NCBI RefSeq assembly: GCF_001519065.1 | Contig: NZ_KQ954258.1 | Location: 1 to 64,000 of the forward strand | Source: Novosphingobium sp. FSW06-99 | GTDB taxonomy: Bacteria > Pseudomonadota > Alphaproteobacteria > Sphingomonadales > Sphingomonadaceae | Length of the DNA: 64,000 nucleotides | Direction of reading: 5' to 3' | Part shown: positions 28,438 to 38,322 of the stretch, in pieces | Numbering within the stretch: the first letter of the stretch is position 1 | How the letters are laid out: each line of letters begins with the position of its first letter | Notes under the pieces: model-generated | What the model saw: only the letters and a program-made list of their open reading frames with translations | What the model was told of the DNA's origin: nothing | Databases searched by the model: none | Position numbers and translations under genes: made by a program

Positions 28438-31400
28438 TCAGATCTCCAGCGCCGGATCGTCATCATCGACATCGGCCAGCGACGGTTCCTTTTTGCCTTC
28501 CGCGCCAGCCACCAGCAGGCGGAACGCCGGTACAACCACCAGCAGCAGCACGGGTGACAGCAACATGCCCCCCACCACGACCACGGCCAGCGGTTTCTGC
28601 ACCTGGCTGCCGATACCGCTCGACAGCGCGGCCGGCAACAACCCGATGCAAGCCGACAGTGCGGTCATCATCAGCGGGCGCATGCGCTGTTCGGCGGCGT
28701 GCTTCATCGCTTCATAGGGGTCCAGCCCACCGGCCCGCGTCTGGTTGTAATACGTGATCAGCAGGATGCCGTTCATCACCGACACCCCGAACAGCGAGAT
28801 AAACCCGATCTCGCCCGACACGCTGAGCGGCAGGCCCGCGATATAGAGCGCCAGAATGCCGCCACCCACCGCAAACGGAATGCCCGACAGCGCCAGAAAG
28901 GCATCGCCGACCGAATTGAACAGGCTGTAGAGCAGGATCACAATCAGCAGCAGACTGACCGGCACCACCACCGCAAGCCGCGCCTGCGCTTCCTTCATGT
29001 CCTGGAATTCGCCCGCCCAGATCAGACGATAGCCATTGGGCAAGTGCACATTCCTGGCAATCCGGTCCTGCGCTTCGGCCACCGCCCCGGCCAGATCGCG
29101 GCCACGCACGCTGAACTTGACCGGCAGGTACCGTTTGGTGGTTTCGTGATAGATATACGACGCGCCGGTATCGACCGAGATCGTGGCGAGTTCACGCAAC
29201 GGGATATAGGCCGTCGTGCCGGCCGGGGTCTGATAGCCGACCTTGATATCGCCGATCTTTTCGATGCTGTCGCGCTGGTCCTCTTGCGCGCGCACCGTCA
29301 CGTTCCACTGACGGTCGGCTTCGAGCACGGTGGTCGCCACCGCGCCGCCCATCGCCGCCTGGATCACCGTGTTCACATCGCCGGTGTTGAGGCCATAGCG
29401 CGCGGTCTTTTCACGATCGATCCTGATGTTCAGATTGGGCTGGCCGACCACGTGAAAGATGCCAAGGTCGGCAACCCCGCGCACTTTGCTCATCTGCGTC
29501 TGGATCTGCTGCGCCAGGTCTTCATCGACATTCAGATTGGGCCCGACGATCTTGACCGAATTGGCGCCCTTCACCCCCGAGATCGCTTCCTGGATATTGT
29601 CCTGGATATATTGCGAGAAGTTGAAGTTGACGCCCGGCAGTTCGCGCTTGAACGCCTTGTTGACTTCGCTGGTCAGGCTTTCCTTGGTCACGCCGGCGGG
29701 CCACTGGTCATGCGGTTTCAACGGCACGAACAGTTCGATGTTGGAAAACGGCGAGGCGTCGGTGCCGTTGTCGGGACGACCATGCTGCGACACCACCGTC
29801 ACCACTTCGGGATAGCGCATCAGGATGCCACGGATCTTGCGCGTGGCTTCGGTGCCGTCCTTCAGCGTCATTGTCGGCGGCAGCGAGGCGCGGATCCAGA
29901 AATTGCCTTCCTCCAGCGCGGGCAGGAATTCGCCCCCCAACCGCGTGAACAGAAATCCGGTAATCAAGAGGAACACCACGCCGATGCCGACCGTCAGCTT
30001 GCGCCGTTCGAGCGCGAAATCGAGCATCGGGGTATAAGTCCTGCGCAGCCAGCGCACGAGGAAGGTTTCAACTTCCTCGACATGCTTTGGCAGCAGGAAC
30101 GAGGCAATCACCGGCGTCACGGTAAACGTCGCCAGCAACGCCCCGGCCAGCGCAAAGGCATATGTGCGCGCCATCGGTCCGAAAATCTGGCCTTCGACCC
30201 CGGTCATCGTGAACAGCGGAATGAACGCCGCCACCGTGATCAGCGTCGAAAACATGATCGAATTGTCGATCTGGATCGCGCTCATGAAAATCATGCGGAG
30301 ACGGCGGCTCCATTTGCGCTGCATCGCGCCCACCGTGCCAACGCCCCGTTCAGAGGTCGGATCACGGCCCCAGCGACCTTCCGACAATTGTTCAAGCCAG
30401 ATGTCCTGCTGATCGCGGGGCGCCTCGAATATCCGGAACATGTTTTCGACCAGGATCACCGCCGAATCGACGATGATGCCGAAATCGACCGCCCCGATCG
30501 ACAACAGGTTGGCATCCTGCCCCATCATCACCAGGATCATGATGCTGAACAGCAAGGCGATCGGGATGTTGAGCGAGACGATGATCGCGCTGCGCAAATC
30601 GCCCAGAAAGATCAACTGGATGATGAAAACCAGCGTACAGCCGACCAGCAGGTTTTCGATCACGGTGTGGGTGGTGATCGCCACCAGCGCGCCGCGATCG
30701 TAGTACGGCTTGATCTGCACCCCGGGCGGCAGGCTGCCGTCGGTGTTCATCGCCGTGATCATCGCCTTGATTTTGGGCAGCATCAGATTGGTGTGATGAT
30801 CGCGGCCGATCACGATGATCGCGCCGACCGCGTCATCGCTCTTGTCGACACCCAGAATGCCCAGCCGTGGCACATAGCCGACGGTGACTTTGGCGACGTC
30901 CTTAATCCGCACCGGCGTCCCGTTGACTTGCGCCAGCACGACATTCTCGATGTCTTGTGTGTGATAGCCCTTGGTCAGATCATCATTGCCGCCGCTGTCG
31001 ATCAGACCGACGCCGCGAATGTTGACCGATTGCTGGCCGATCGCGACTTCGCGCCCGCCGACGTTGATATTGGCATTGCCCAGCGCGCTCAGCACTTGCG
31101 GAATGGTCAGGCCATAGCTCTGCAGCTTGTGCAGATCGGTGGTCACGTCAAACTGCTTGGTGGTGCCGCCCCAACTGTTGACCTGCACCACGCCCTGGAT
31201 CGTCGACAGGCGACGCAGGATCACCCAATCCTGCACCGTGCGCAGATTGGTCAGCCCGAAATGCGGCGGGCCAACCACCTGATAACGCATCACTTCGCCG
31301 GTGGCGCTCGACTGGTTGATCGACGGAATCTGTCCACCGGGCAGCGACACGCCCTGCTGCAACGCCAGCGAGGTCTGCGCAAAGGCCCAGTTGTATTCGA

Positions 31401-31701
31401 TCCCGTATTTGAACGTGACGCGGATGAAGGTCAGGCCATAGAACGAGGTGGAGCGGATGTTGTCGATCCCCGGCGTCGCATAAAGCGCGACTTCCATCGG
31501 GGTGGTGTAATACTTCTCCATTTCCTCGGCCGAAAGGCCGCCCTGCTGCGCGGTGATTTCCAGAATCACCGGTGCGGGGTTGGGATAGGCTTCGATATTG
31601 AGCGACCGGAACGCAGCGACGCCGCTGGCCAGGAACACGAACAGCCCCAGCAGGACCATCGTACGGCGCGTGAGGACAAAGGCGAGGATCGACTTGAGCA
31701 C
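28438..31701 (-). CDS. heavy-metal-efflux-type RND transporter (CzcA/CusA family)
   Basis: 1087-residue inner-membrane proton-driven pump. The N-terminal helix is followed by AYPNPAPVILEITAQQGG. The helix-IV motif LLSIGAVDFGIIVDSAVILVE carries the Asp residues of the proton relay, as in the heavy-metal efflux branch. A second six-helix half and two large periplasmic loops complete the repeat architecture. The start is GTG. CusA's methionine relay is not obvious, so metal specificity is open. It is the second gene after the adaptor, with the NodT-type channel divergent; together they form a complete tripartite pump. Confidence 0.93.
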   Translation of the reverse strand: MLKSILAFVLTRRTMVLLGLFVFLASGVAAFRSLNIEAYPNPAPVILEITAQQGGLSAEEMEKYYTTPMEVALYATPGIDNIRSTSFYGLTFIRVTFKYGIEYNWAFAQTSLALQQGVSLPGGQIPSINQSSATGEVMRYQVVGPPHFGLTNLRTVQDWVILRRLSTIQGVVQVNSWGGTTKQFDVTTDLHKLQSYGLTIPQVLSALGNANINVGGREVAIGQQSVNIRGVGLIDSGGNDDLTKGYHTQDIENVVLAQVNGTPVRIKDVAKVTVGYVPRLGILGVDKSDDAVGAIIVIGRDHHTNLMLPKIKAMITAMNTDGSLPPGVQIKPYYDRGALVAITTHTVIENLLVGCTLVFIIQLIFLGDLRSAIIVSLNIPIALLFSIMILVMMGQDANLLSIGAVDFGIIVDSAVILVENMFRIFEAPRDQQDIWLEQLSEGRWGRDPTSERGVGTVGAMQRKWSRRLRMIFMSAIQIDNSIMFSTLITVAAFIPLFTMTGVEGQIFGPMARTYAFALAGALLATFTVTPVIASFLLPKHVEEVETFLVRWLRRTYTPMLDFALERRKLTVGIGVVFLLITGFLFTRLGGEFLPALEEGNFWIRASLPPTMTLKDGTEATRKIRGILMRYPEVVTVVSQHGRPDNGTDASPFSNIELFVPLKPHDQWPAGVTKESLTSEVNKAFKRELPGVNFNFSQYIQDNIQEAISGVKGANSVKIVGPNLNVDEDLAQQIQTQMSKVRGVADLGIFHVVGQPNLNIRIDREKTARYGLNTGDVNTVIQAAMGGAVATTVLEADRQWNVTVRAQEDQRDSIEKIGDIKVGYQTPAGTTAYIPLRELATISVDTGASYIYHETTKRYLPVKFSVRGRDLAGAVAEAQDRIARNVHLPNGYRLIWAGEFQDMKEAQARLAVVVPVSLLLIVILLYSLFNSVGDAFLALSGIPFAVGGGILALYIAGLPLSVSGEIGFISLFGVSVMNGILLITYYNQTRAGGLDPYEAMKHAAEQRMRPLMMTALSACIGLLPAALSSGIGSQVQKPLAVVVVGGMLLSPVLLLVVVPAFRLLVAGAEGKKEPSLADVDDDDPALEI

Positions 31702-31768
31702 GGCGGGCCTTTCTCAGCGAACTGAATGCCGGCAGGAAAACGAAATGGCTGGGCTGATCGCCACGGTG

Positions 31769-32956
31769 TCAGTCCGCATCGGGATCGGCGGCCAGCATGT
31801 TGTCGATGAACACCGCCCCCTTGGTCACCGTGCGTTCACCCGCGCGCAGGCCATCGATGATCTGGTCATAGCCATCGCGCATCAGACCGATATGGATCAC
31901 CCGCTGGGTAAAATGCTTGCCATCGGTGGTGACCCAGGTGGTCATCGATCCGTCGCCTTCGCGCACCACGCCATCGGCGGGCAGCGCCAGCGCGCGCACC
32001 GACGCGCCGGTGTGCACCGCAAACGTCGCCAGCATGTTGGCGCGCAACAGATGCTGCGGATCGTTGACGGTCGAGCGCAATTGTACGGTATGCGTGGCCG
32101 GATCGACTTGCGCGCCGATCGTTTCGATCCGCCCGGTCAGCGTAACCCCCGGCAGCGCGGGCACTGTCACATCGACGGCCTGGCCCACATGGAACTTGGC
32201 GCTGTCGGTTTCGGCAGCGGTGGCGACCATCCACAAATGGCTGTTTTCCGACACGGTGAACGGCGCCGGGACGGTTCCCGGCTGCACCAGCAGGCCCGGC
32301 TGCGCGTTGCGCGCGGTGATCCGTCCGGCGATCGGGCTGCGTACCACCAGCAGGGGATCGACCTTGTGCGAAGACAGCACGGCCTCGGGCGATTTGCCGA
32401 ACACCACCAATGCCTCGCGCGCGGCCTGCAACGCGGCGTTCGACTGCGCTTCGGCAGAGACGGCCACTTCGACATTCTGGTCGGAAATGCCTTGCGTGCC
32501 GTGCAGCTTGTTGGCGCGATCGAGCGCTTTGCGGTTGGCGGTCTCGGTCGCTTCGGCCGACAGCAACGCGGAACTGGCAGTCATCAGGTCAGGACTTTCG
32601 ACCGTGAACAGCGGCTGCCCCTTGGCGACACTATCGCCCAATTGGACAAAGGCCTGCGCGATCTTGCCCTGATAGGGGCTGAACACCGCCACCGTGCTGT
32701 TCTGATCGAAATCGATATAACCAGGCGCCGACGTGGTCGGCGCGAAGTCGCGTTCCTCGACCGTGCCGACCGAAATCATCTTCAATTGCTCGCTGGTCAG
32801 TTCGACCGTCGGCGGCCCGGACGTGGCAGAGGCCACCACCACCGGAACTTTGTCGGCGTCCGGGCTGCCGCCACAGGCGCCGAGCCCCATGGACAGCACG
32901 CCCACCATGGCAAGATTGACAACAACAGGTGCAAACGGCCTTTTGGCAATGCGCAT
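31769..32956 (-). CDS. RND efflux periplasmic adaptor (membrane-fusion lipoprotein)
   Basis: 395 residues. The lipobox MGLGACGGSPDAD makes it a probable lipoprotein of the inner membrane. The barrel-sandwich (lipoyl-like) half-motifs are SPYQGKIAQAFVQLGDSVAKGQPL (about 92-115, read as one block) and SPIAGRITARNAQPGLLVQP near 210, with an alpha-hairpin between. It couples the RND pump to the outer-membrane channel. It is the first gene of the pump operon, 67 bases ahead of the pump start. Confidence 0.92.
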   Translation of the reverse strand: MRIAKRPFAPVVVNLAMVGVLSMGLGACGGSPDADKVPVVVASATSGPPTVELTSEQLKMISVGTVEERDFAPTTSAPGYIDFDQNSTVAVFSPYQGKIAQAFVQLGDSVAKGQPLFTVESPDLMTASSALLSAEATETANRKALDRANKLHGTQGISDQNVEVAVSAEAQSNAALQAAREALVVFGKSPEAVLSSHKVDPLLVVRSPIAGRITARNAQPGLLVQPGTVPAPFTVSENSHLWMVATAAETDSAKFHVGQAVDVTVPALPGVTLTGRIETIGAQVDPATHTVQLRSTVNDPQHLLRANMLATFAVHTGASVRALALPADGVVREGDGSMTTWVTTDGKHFTQRVIHIGLMRDGYDQIIDGLRAGERTVTKGAVFIDNMLAADPDAD

Positions 32957-33203
32957 GAAACAGCCTCAATTCTGATCGTCATACCCGCTGCCAGCCGCGG
33001 GCCATGGCGTCTACTGTGACAATTCACATTGCCGCAACTTTGTTCGCACATGCCATATGTCGGACACCGTGACTTGTAACAGTAGGCAGCGTCCCGTAGC
33101 GCCCCTATGAGACGGTTCGGGGAATTTTCCTGAAGCTTGTACCGGTATTCCTAGCAAAGCCGGGATAGTTTGCGCACAAACCCGCGACTATCCTGCCAGA
33201 TTG

Positions 33204-34793
33204 ATGAGACTCATGCCCGTGGTGCCACGCATGCATTCCGCCAGAATCACCCTTTTGCACCGCAGCACGATTCGCGGCACCCTGATGGCCGGTGCAGTGC
33301 TGGCGATGGCCGGTTGCGCGGTTGGCCCGAACTATCACCGGCCTGCCGACACCCCGGTGGCAAAGGATTTTGCCCCCGCCCCGCTGACCGACACCACCAC
33401 TGGCGTGGCCGGGCTGACCGGCGGCGATCCCGAACATTTCGTGCTCGGCCGCGACATCGCCTTTGCCTGGTGGAAGGAATTCGGATCGGCCAAGCTCGAT
33501 GCGCTGGTCGACAAGGCGCTGGCCAACAACCCCAATCTGACCGCAGCCAATGCCGCGCTGAAGGCCGCGCATGAACAGACCGCCGCGCAACGCGGGTTCT
33601 TCTACCCCACCGTCGGCGCCGAATTCACCCCCAGCCGTCAGCAGGTCGCGGGCAACCTCGGCTCCAACGATCCGGGGCTGCAGGGCAATGGCAACGTGCT
33701 GACGGCGACCCCGCCGCAAAGCCTGACCTACACCTTCTACACCGCGCAACTCGGCCTGAGCTATACCCCCGACGTGTTCGGCGCCAACCGCCGCTCGGTC
33801 GAATCGCTCAAGGCGCAGGAACAGGCCACGCGCTACCAGATGGAGGCGGCCTATATCGCGCTGACCACCAATGTGGTCGCCGCCGCCTTGCAGGAAGCTT
33901 CACTCGGCGCGCAGATCAAGGCGAGCGAAGCCTATGTCGCCGCCAACCGCCGCGCGCTCGATATCCTGCAGGAACAACAGCGCCAGGGCCTGGTCATGGC
34001 TCTCGACGTGGCGCAGCAGGAATCTGCGCTCGCCGCCGCCCAGGCCACCCTGCCCCCATTGCGCAAACAACTGGAACAGACCCACGACCTGATCCGCGCG
34101 CTGGCAGGCACCCTGCCAGACGATCCGATCGACGTGCATTTCGATCTCGACAGCTTTCGCCTGCCGCACGATCTGCCGTTGAGCCTGCCCGCCAAACTGC
34201 TCGACCAGCGGCCCGACGTGCGCGCCGCCGAGGAACAATTGCATTCGGCCAGCGCCCAGGTAGGCGTCGCCACTGCCGCGCGCCTGCCGCAGTTCACCAT
34301 CACCGCGGCCTATGGCGGCGCGGCGAGCGAAGTGGGGCAACTGTTCTCCACCGGCGGCCCGTTCTGGAATATCATCGGCGATGTGACGCAGACCATCTTT
34401 GATGGCGGCACGCTGCTTCACCGCAAGCATGCCGCCGACCAGTTGCTGATCCAGGCGCGCGCGCAATACAAGGCAACGGTGATCAACGCGTTCCAGAACG
34501 TGGCCGACACCTTGCAGGCAATCCACGCCGATTCTGACGGGCTGGTCGCCGCCGACTATGCCGAAAGGGCCGCGCGCAAGGCCCGCGATGTGACCAGCGA
34601 CCAGTACAAGGCCGGCTACGTCAATTACCAGACGCTGCTCGCCGCCGAAGCCACCTGGCAACAATCCGTCGCCAATCTGGTGCAGGCCCGGACCAACCGG
34701 TTTGGCGATGCCGCCGCGCTCTATCTCGCGCTGGGCGGCGGCTGGTGGAACCGCACCGCCCAAGCCGACGCCGGGGCCAAAAACCCCGGCTGA
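33204..34793 (+). CDS. NodT-family outer-membrane efflux lipoprotein
   Basis: About 529 residues; TolC-like channel of the RND nodulation-factor lipoprotein family. The lipobox LAMAGCAVGPNYHRP is diagnostic, since NodT proteins almost always continue GPNY. LPDDPIDV and LLDQRPDVRAAEEQL are typical internal segments. Several in-frame Met codons (33204, 33213, 33231) leave the exact start open; all precede the signal. It is divergent from the adaptor across about 250 bases, which probably carry a shared control region. Confidence 0.92.
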   Translation: MRLMPVVPRMHSARITLLHRSTIRGTLMAGAVLAMAGCAVGPNYHRPADTPVAKDFAPAPLTDTTTGVAGLTGGDPEHFVLGRDIAFAWWKEFGSAKLDALVDKALANNPNLTAANAALKAAHEQTAAQRGFFYPTVGAEFTPSRQQVAGNLGSNDPGLQGNGNVLTATPPQSLTYTFYTAQLGLSYTPDVFGANRRSVESLKAQEQATRYQMEAAYIALTTNVVAAALQEASLGAQIKASEAYVAANRRALDILQEQQRQGLVMALDVAQQESALAAAQATLPPLRKQLEQTHDLIRALAGTLPDDPIDVHFDLDSFRLPHDLPLSLPAKLLDQRPDVRAAEEQLHSASAQVGVATAARLPQFTITAAYGGAASEVGQLFSTGGPFWNIIGDVTQTIFDGGTLLHRKHAADQLLIQARAQYKATVINAFQNVADTLQAIHADSDGLVAADYAERAARKARDVTSDQYKAGYVNYQTLLAAEATWQQSVANLVQARTNRFGDAAALYLALGGGWWNRTAQADAGAKNPG

Positions 34794-34823
34794 TCCCGCC
34801 GGGGCCGCCCCTGTTGCAAAGCG

Positions 34824-34857
34824 CCGGTCCCTGTCCTTTTCCAGGAGCAGGAACCGG
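34824..34857. terminator. imperfect hairpin between convergent genes
   Basis: Arms 34824-34837 and 34843-34857 pair over about 13 positions with a bulge and a 5-base loop. It lies between the stops of the NodT-type channel gene and the TonB receptor gene. There is no long T-run, so termination is a guess. Confidence 0.35.
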
Positions 34858-34871
34858 TGCCGCGCGACCGC

Positions 34872-37268
34872 TTACATATGCCAGGTCAGATCGACGCCGA
34901 ACGTGCGCGGCTGGTTGGTCACCACGCGGTTGTATGACGCATTGGGCAGGCCCAACTGTGCCGCGTTTTCGAGCGTGGCGCGTTTGTTCGTCAGGTTGGT
35001 GATGAACAGCGCGGCGGTCCAGCCAGCCTTGTCCTTGATCCCGGTGCGCAAGTTGACAAGGTTATAGCCTGGCAACGGCGTGTTGGCGTTGTTGACCTCA
35101 CCCTGATAGCTGGCGAGCCCGACGCGCGCGCCGACATAAGTCTCGTCAACACGGAACGTAAAGCTGCGGGCATCGTCGATCGGCCGGTCGTAGGTTACAT
35201 TGGCGCCGCCCGAATATTTGGGCACGTCGGGCAGCAATTGCCCGGCCGACAGGCCATGGCCCGCCTGATCGAGCGTGGCATGGGTATAGCCGATCTGGCC
35301 ACCCACGCTGAGATGGTCGGTCAGCACCGCCTGCGCTTCGACTTCGCCGCCATAAATGTGCGCATCGGCCACGTTGTCGAACAGTGGGTAGCCTTCGGGC
35401 AGCAGCTCGGTCTGGATGTTCTGCCAGTCTTCGTAATAGATGCTGGAATTGATCCGCAGATGGCGATCGAACAGCTTCAGCTTTTCACCCAGTTCATAGC
35501 TCCACAGATGATCGGGACCATACGATGCCGGGGCGACCCCGTTGGCATAGCCGAACCCGACCAATGTGCTGTACATCGCCTGCTGAAAACCGGTGGCGGT
35601 GGGCGCATTCGACGACGGCAGCGGCTGGTTGCCGCCACCCGGGCGGAACCCGCGCGCAACCGTGGCATAGACCATCGCATCGGGCGTCGCCTGATACGAC
35701 AAGTCGAACTTCGGATTGACGCCCGAACTTTTCTGCACGACGTGCTGGGTGATATAGCTGCCATCGGCCGTCGGCGAACCATAGCCGCCAGTCACCATGT
35801 CGAGCGTGGTGTCATAGTGATAGGCGCGCAAGCCCACCGTCACGTGCAGCTTGTCGGTCGGCGCATAGTTCACTTCACCAAACCCGGCATATTGCTTGAT
35901 GCTGGTCGGTTCCGACAGGCTGAAGATGATCGGCGTCGGCGATCCGAACGCGGCCGCGTTGGGCACGTCGGTTTCCAGGTTCCAGGTCGACTGGAAACTG
36001 GCGAAATAGCCGCCGAACAGCCATTTGATCGGGCCGTTGCCGGTCGAGGTAAAGCGCAATTCCTGCGAGAACTGGTGCGACGGATCGGTTTCGAGCGCAT
36101 AGATCGAGCCGGTGCCATTGGCACCATAATACGATGCGCTGTCGGTGGTCACACCAAAGCCGCCGCCGACCGAAGGCAGGTTTTCCGAATTGTCCTGGAT
36201 CATCGTCGATTTACGATGCCAGTACGATGTGGCCGAGGTCACTTCGAAGGTGGGAAAGCGATAGTTGATGGTCACCGCGCCGATCGCGATTTCATCGGTA
36301 TAGGGCTCTGCCACGTCGAACGGCTGATAATGCGCCAGCGTGCCCGGATCGCTGTCATAATCGCTCGGCCCGTCGGCATGGGTGCGCTGATAAAAGAACG
36401 TCGGCGTGACGGTCAGGTCGGCATCGGGTTTCCACAACAGCGCCACACGCGTGCCGATCACGTTCTGCGCGTTCGACCGCTTGTAATCCTCGGCCACCGG
36501 CGCCGCGGCAACGTTGCCGCGCGTCACGCCGCCATTGGTCGCCACCGGGAAATCGCCATCAGCCACAACGATGCGGTCGATAAAGCCCGACGTGTTCGAC
36601 TGGCTGACCACCGCGCGCAGCGCCAGCGTGCTCGACAGCGGCACGTTGATCATGGCGTTTTCGGCGTGGTTGAAACCGCCGCCTTCGGTGCCCGATCCGG
36701 TCACTTCGGCGCTGGCTTCCCAGGTGCCGAGTTTGGGCTTGTTGGTGATCAGCTTAATCGTGCCGCCCATCGATGACGAACCATAGAGCGTGCCCTGCGG
36801 CCCGCGCAGCACTTCGACCTGGTTGAGATCATAGAGCGTGGGGTCGATCACCACTTTGCCGTTCTGGGCAGAGGCGGGCGAGGTGAGCGGGATATCGTCG
36901 AGATAGAACCCGACGGTCGGCGAATTGCCGCCCGACGAGGTCATCCCGCGCATTTCGAATTCGGTCTGGCCCGGCCCCATCGACTTGATCGACACGCCCG
37001 GCGTACCCGCCGCCAGATCGGCAAAGCTGGAAATGCCGCGCGCGGCCAGATCGGCACCAGAAACGGCCGAAATGCTGATCGGCGTCTTGTCGGCGCTGGT
37101 CGAACGCTTTTGCGCGGTCACCACGATTTCGCCCAGCGCATCGGCCTTTGCGGCTGGGGCGGGCGCATCGTCTGCCAGCGCGGGGGCACAATTGGCCAGG
37201 CCAACGCCGAGCGCCATGGCAAGAGCCAACCGGGCCGTGCCACCTGTCAGCATGCTGCGTGTCGTCAT
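34872..37268 (-). CDS. TonB-dependent outer-membrane receptor
   Basis: About 798 residues. A signal peptide is followed by the TonB-box-like stretch GEIVVTAQKRSTS, the plug domain (VEVLRGPQGTLYGSSSMGG) and a 22-strand barrel closing with FGVDLTWHM. These sphingomonad receptors import bulky nutrients (siderophores, glycans, aromatic or terpenoid compounds); nothing indicates which. The ATG at 37268 is preferred because GAGGGAAA lies ahead of it; longer in-frame starts exist up to 37376. It is divergent from a TetR-type regulator that may control it. Confidence 0.93.
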   Translation of the reverse strand: MTTRSMLTGGTARLALAMALGVGLANCAPALADDAPAPAAKADALGEIVVTAQKRSTSADKTPISISAVSGADLAARGISSFADLAAGTPGVSIKSMGPGQTEFEMRGMTSSGGNSPTVGFYLDDIPLTSPASAQNGKVVIDPTLYDLNQVEVLRGPQGTLYGSSSMGGTIKLITNKPKLGTWEASAEVTGSGTEGGGFNHAENAMINVPLSSTLALRAVVSQSNTSGFIDRIVVADGDFPVATNGGVTRGNVAAAPVAEDYKRSNAQNVIGTRVALLWKPDADLTVTPTFFYQRTHADGPSDYDSDPGTLAHYQPFDVAEPYTDEIAIGAVTINYRFPTFEVTSATSYWHRKSTMIQDNSENLPSVGGGFGVTTDSASYYGANGTGSIYALETDPSHQFSQELRFTSTGNGPIKWLFGGYFASFQSTWNLETDVPNAAAFGSPTPIIFSLSEPTSIKQYAGFGEVNYAPTDKLHVTVGLRAYHYDTTLDMVTGGYGSPTADGSYITQHVVQKSSGVNPKFDLSYQATPDAMVYATVARGFRPGGGNQPLPSSNAPTATGFQQAMYSTLVGFGYANGVAPASYGPDHLWSYELGEKLKLFDRHLRINSSIYYEDWQNIQTELLPEGYPLFDNVADAHIYGGEVEAQAVLTDHLSVGGQIGYTHATLDQAGHGLSAGQLLPDVPKYSGGANVTYDRPIDDARSFTFRVDETYVGARVGLASYQGEVNNANTPLPGYNLVNLRTGIKDKAGWTAALFITNLTNKRATLENAAQLGLPNASYNRVVTNQPRTFGVDLTWHM

Positions 37269-37452
37269 GTGCTGAATTTCCCTCATGATCAGGCTGGCAT
37301 CGTTTGCCTGCGCCCGCGTGTTTTTGTCCCGTGCAGCGCATTTTTGCGCGGCGCCCCTGCGTCGATTGGTCATCAACTGCGCAAATCATAGGCATGTGGC
37401 AAAATCTTGGTCAAGTGCTCAATGTTGACCATGCTATCAAAGATGGCGTGGT

Positions 37453-37470
37453 GATCAATTTTTGTTGATC
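37453..37470. promoter_or_regulatory. candidate TetR operator palindrome
   Basis: GATCAA (37453-37458), 6-base spacer, TTGATC (37465-37470): an 18-base inverted repeat in the 291-base region between the divergent TonB receptor and TetR genes. Size and symmetry are typical of TetR-family sites. A related TCAATGTTGA lies nearby, upstream. Confidence 0.5.
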
Positions 37471-37559
37471 CAGATCAAGACCCGGCGTGACACCCGGGTT
37501 GGCCACCGGCATAAGCCGGAATTATCGGGCCGTGCCCTGCCCACTGATCGGAAGATACG

Positions 37560-38288
37560 ATGTTCGAAGTCCCGACGCTGAAGATCAAGGCGAACAGCGG
37601 CGTCTATGCCACGGGGCAGGAACGGGTGGTCCAGATCCTGGAAACTGCTGTCGAGATCCTGATCCACGAAGGCATCGGCGCAGTCACCTTGCGCGAAATC
37701 GCCAGGCGCATGGGCATCCGGGGCGGCGCGATCTATCATTATTACCCCACGCGCGAGGCGCTGCTGCTCGACATGCTGTCGGGCGTGCTCAATTCGTATG
37801 AACAGTTCTTCGCCGGATTTCGCGCCCCTTCCGACGAACCGCCCGAGGCTCGCCTGCGCGCATTCATCGGCGCGCTGATCGACGACATCCTGACGCTCAA
37901 GACCACGCGCCTGTTTCCCGAAGTCTGGGCCCTGGCCGGGCGCGACGACAATGTCGCGCGGATGGTCGATGCCATCTACATCCGCTCTCGCCTGATTTCG
38001 AAGCGGTTCATTCAGGCCATCAATCCCGATCTCGACACCCGCACGCTCGAAACGCTGGCGTTGTACATCACCAGCAGCATCGAAGGGCTGACCATCTTTG
38101 CCGGACATGAAAAGCCATGGGCAAACGAAATGGCCCGGCTGAAGCACCTCGCCTGCGACACGCTCATCGCTGCGGTGAAGGCGGCTCGCCCCGATCCGGC
38201 GCCAGACCCGAATTGGCGGCCGCCAACCCTGCTCGATGCCGACAGCTATGCACAGATCATCGCGCTGGGTGATCTGGACGAAGGGTAG
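37560..38288 (+). CDS. TetR/AcrR-family transcriptional regulator
   Basis: 242 residues. The N-terminal helix-turn-helix is clear: ILETAVEILIHEGIGAVTLR, EIARRMGIRGGAIYHYYPTR, EALLLDML. A C-terminal ligand-binding domain follows, with an extended tail compared with short TetR proteins. It is divergent from a TonB receptor, with an 18-base palindrome between them, so it likely represses receptor synthesis until an imported ligand binds. The ligand is unknown. Confidence 0.92.
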   Translation: MFEVPTLKIKANSGVYATGQERVVQILETAVEILIHEGIGAVTLREIARRMGIRGGAIYHYYPTREALLLDMLSGVLNSYEQFFAGFRAPSDEPPEARLRAFIGALIDDILTLKTTRLFPEVWALAGRDDNVARMVDAIYIRSRLISKRFIQAINPDLDTRTLETLALYITSSIEGLTIFAGHEKPWANEMARLKHLACDTLIAAVKAARPDPAPDPNWRPPTLLDADSYAQIIALGDLDEG

Positions 38289-38322
38289 TGCCAGGGTGCG
38301 GCGATCCCGGACTTCCCAACAT

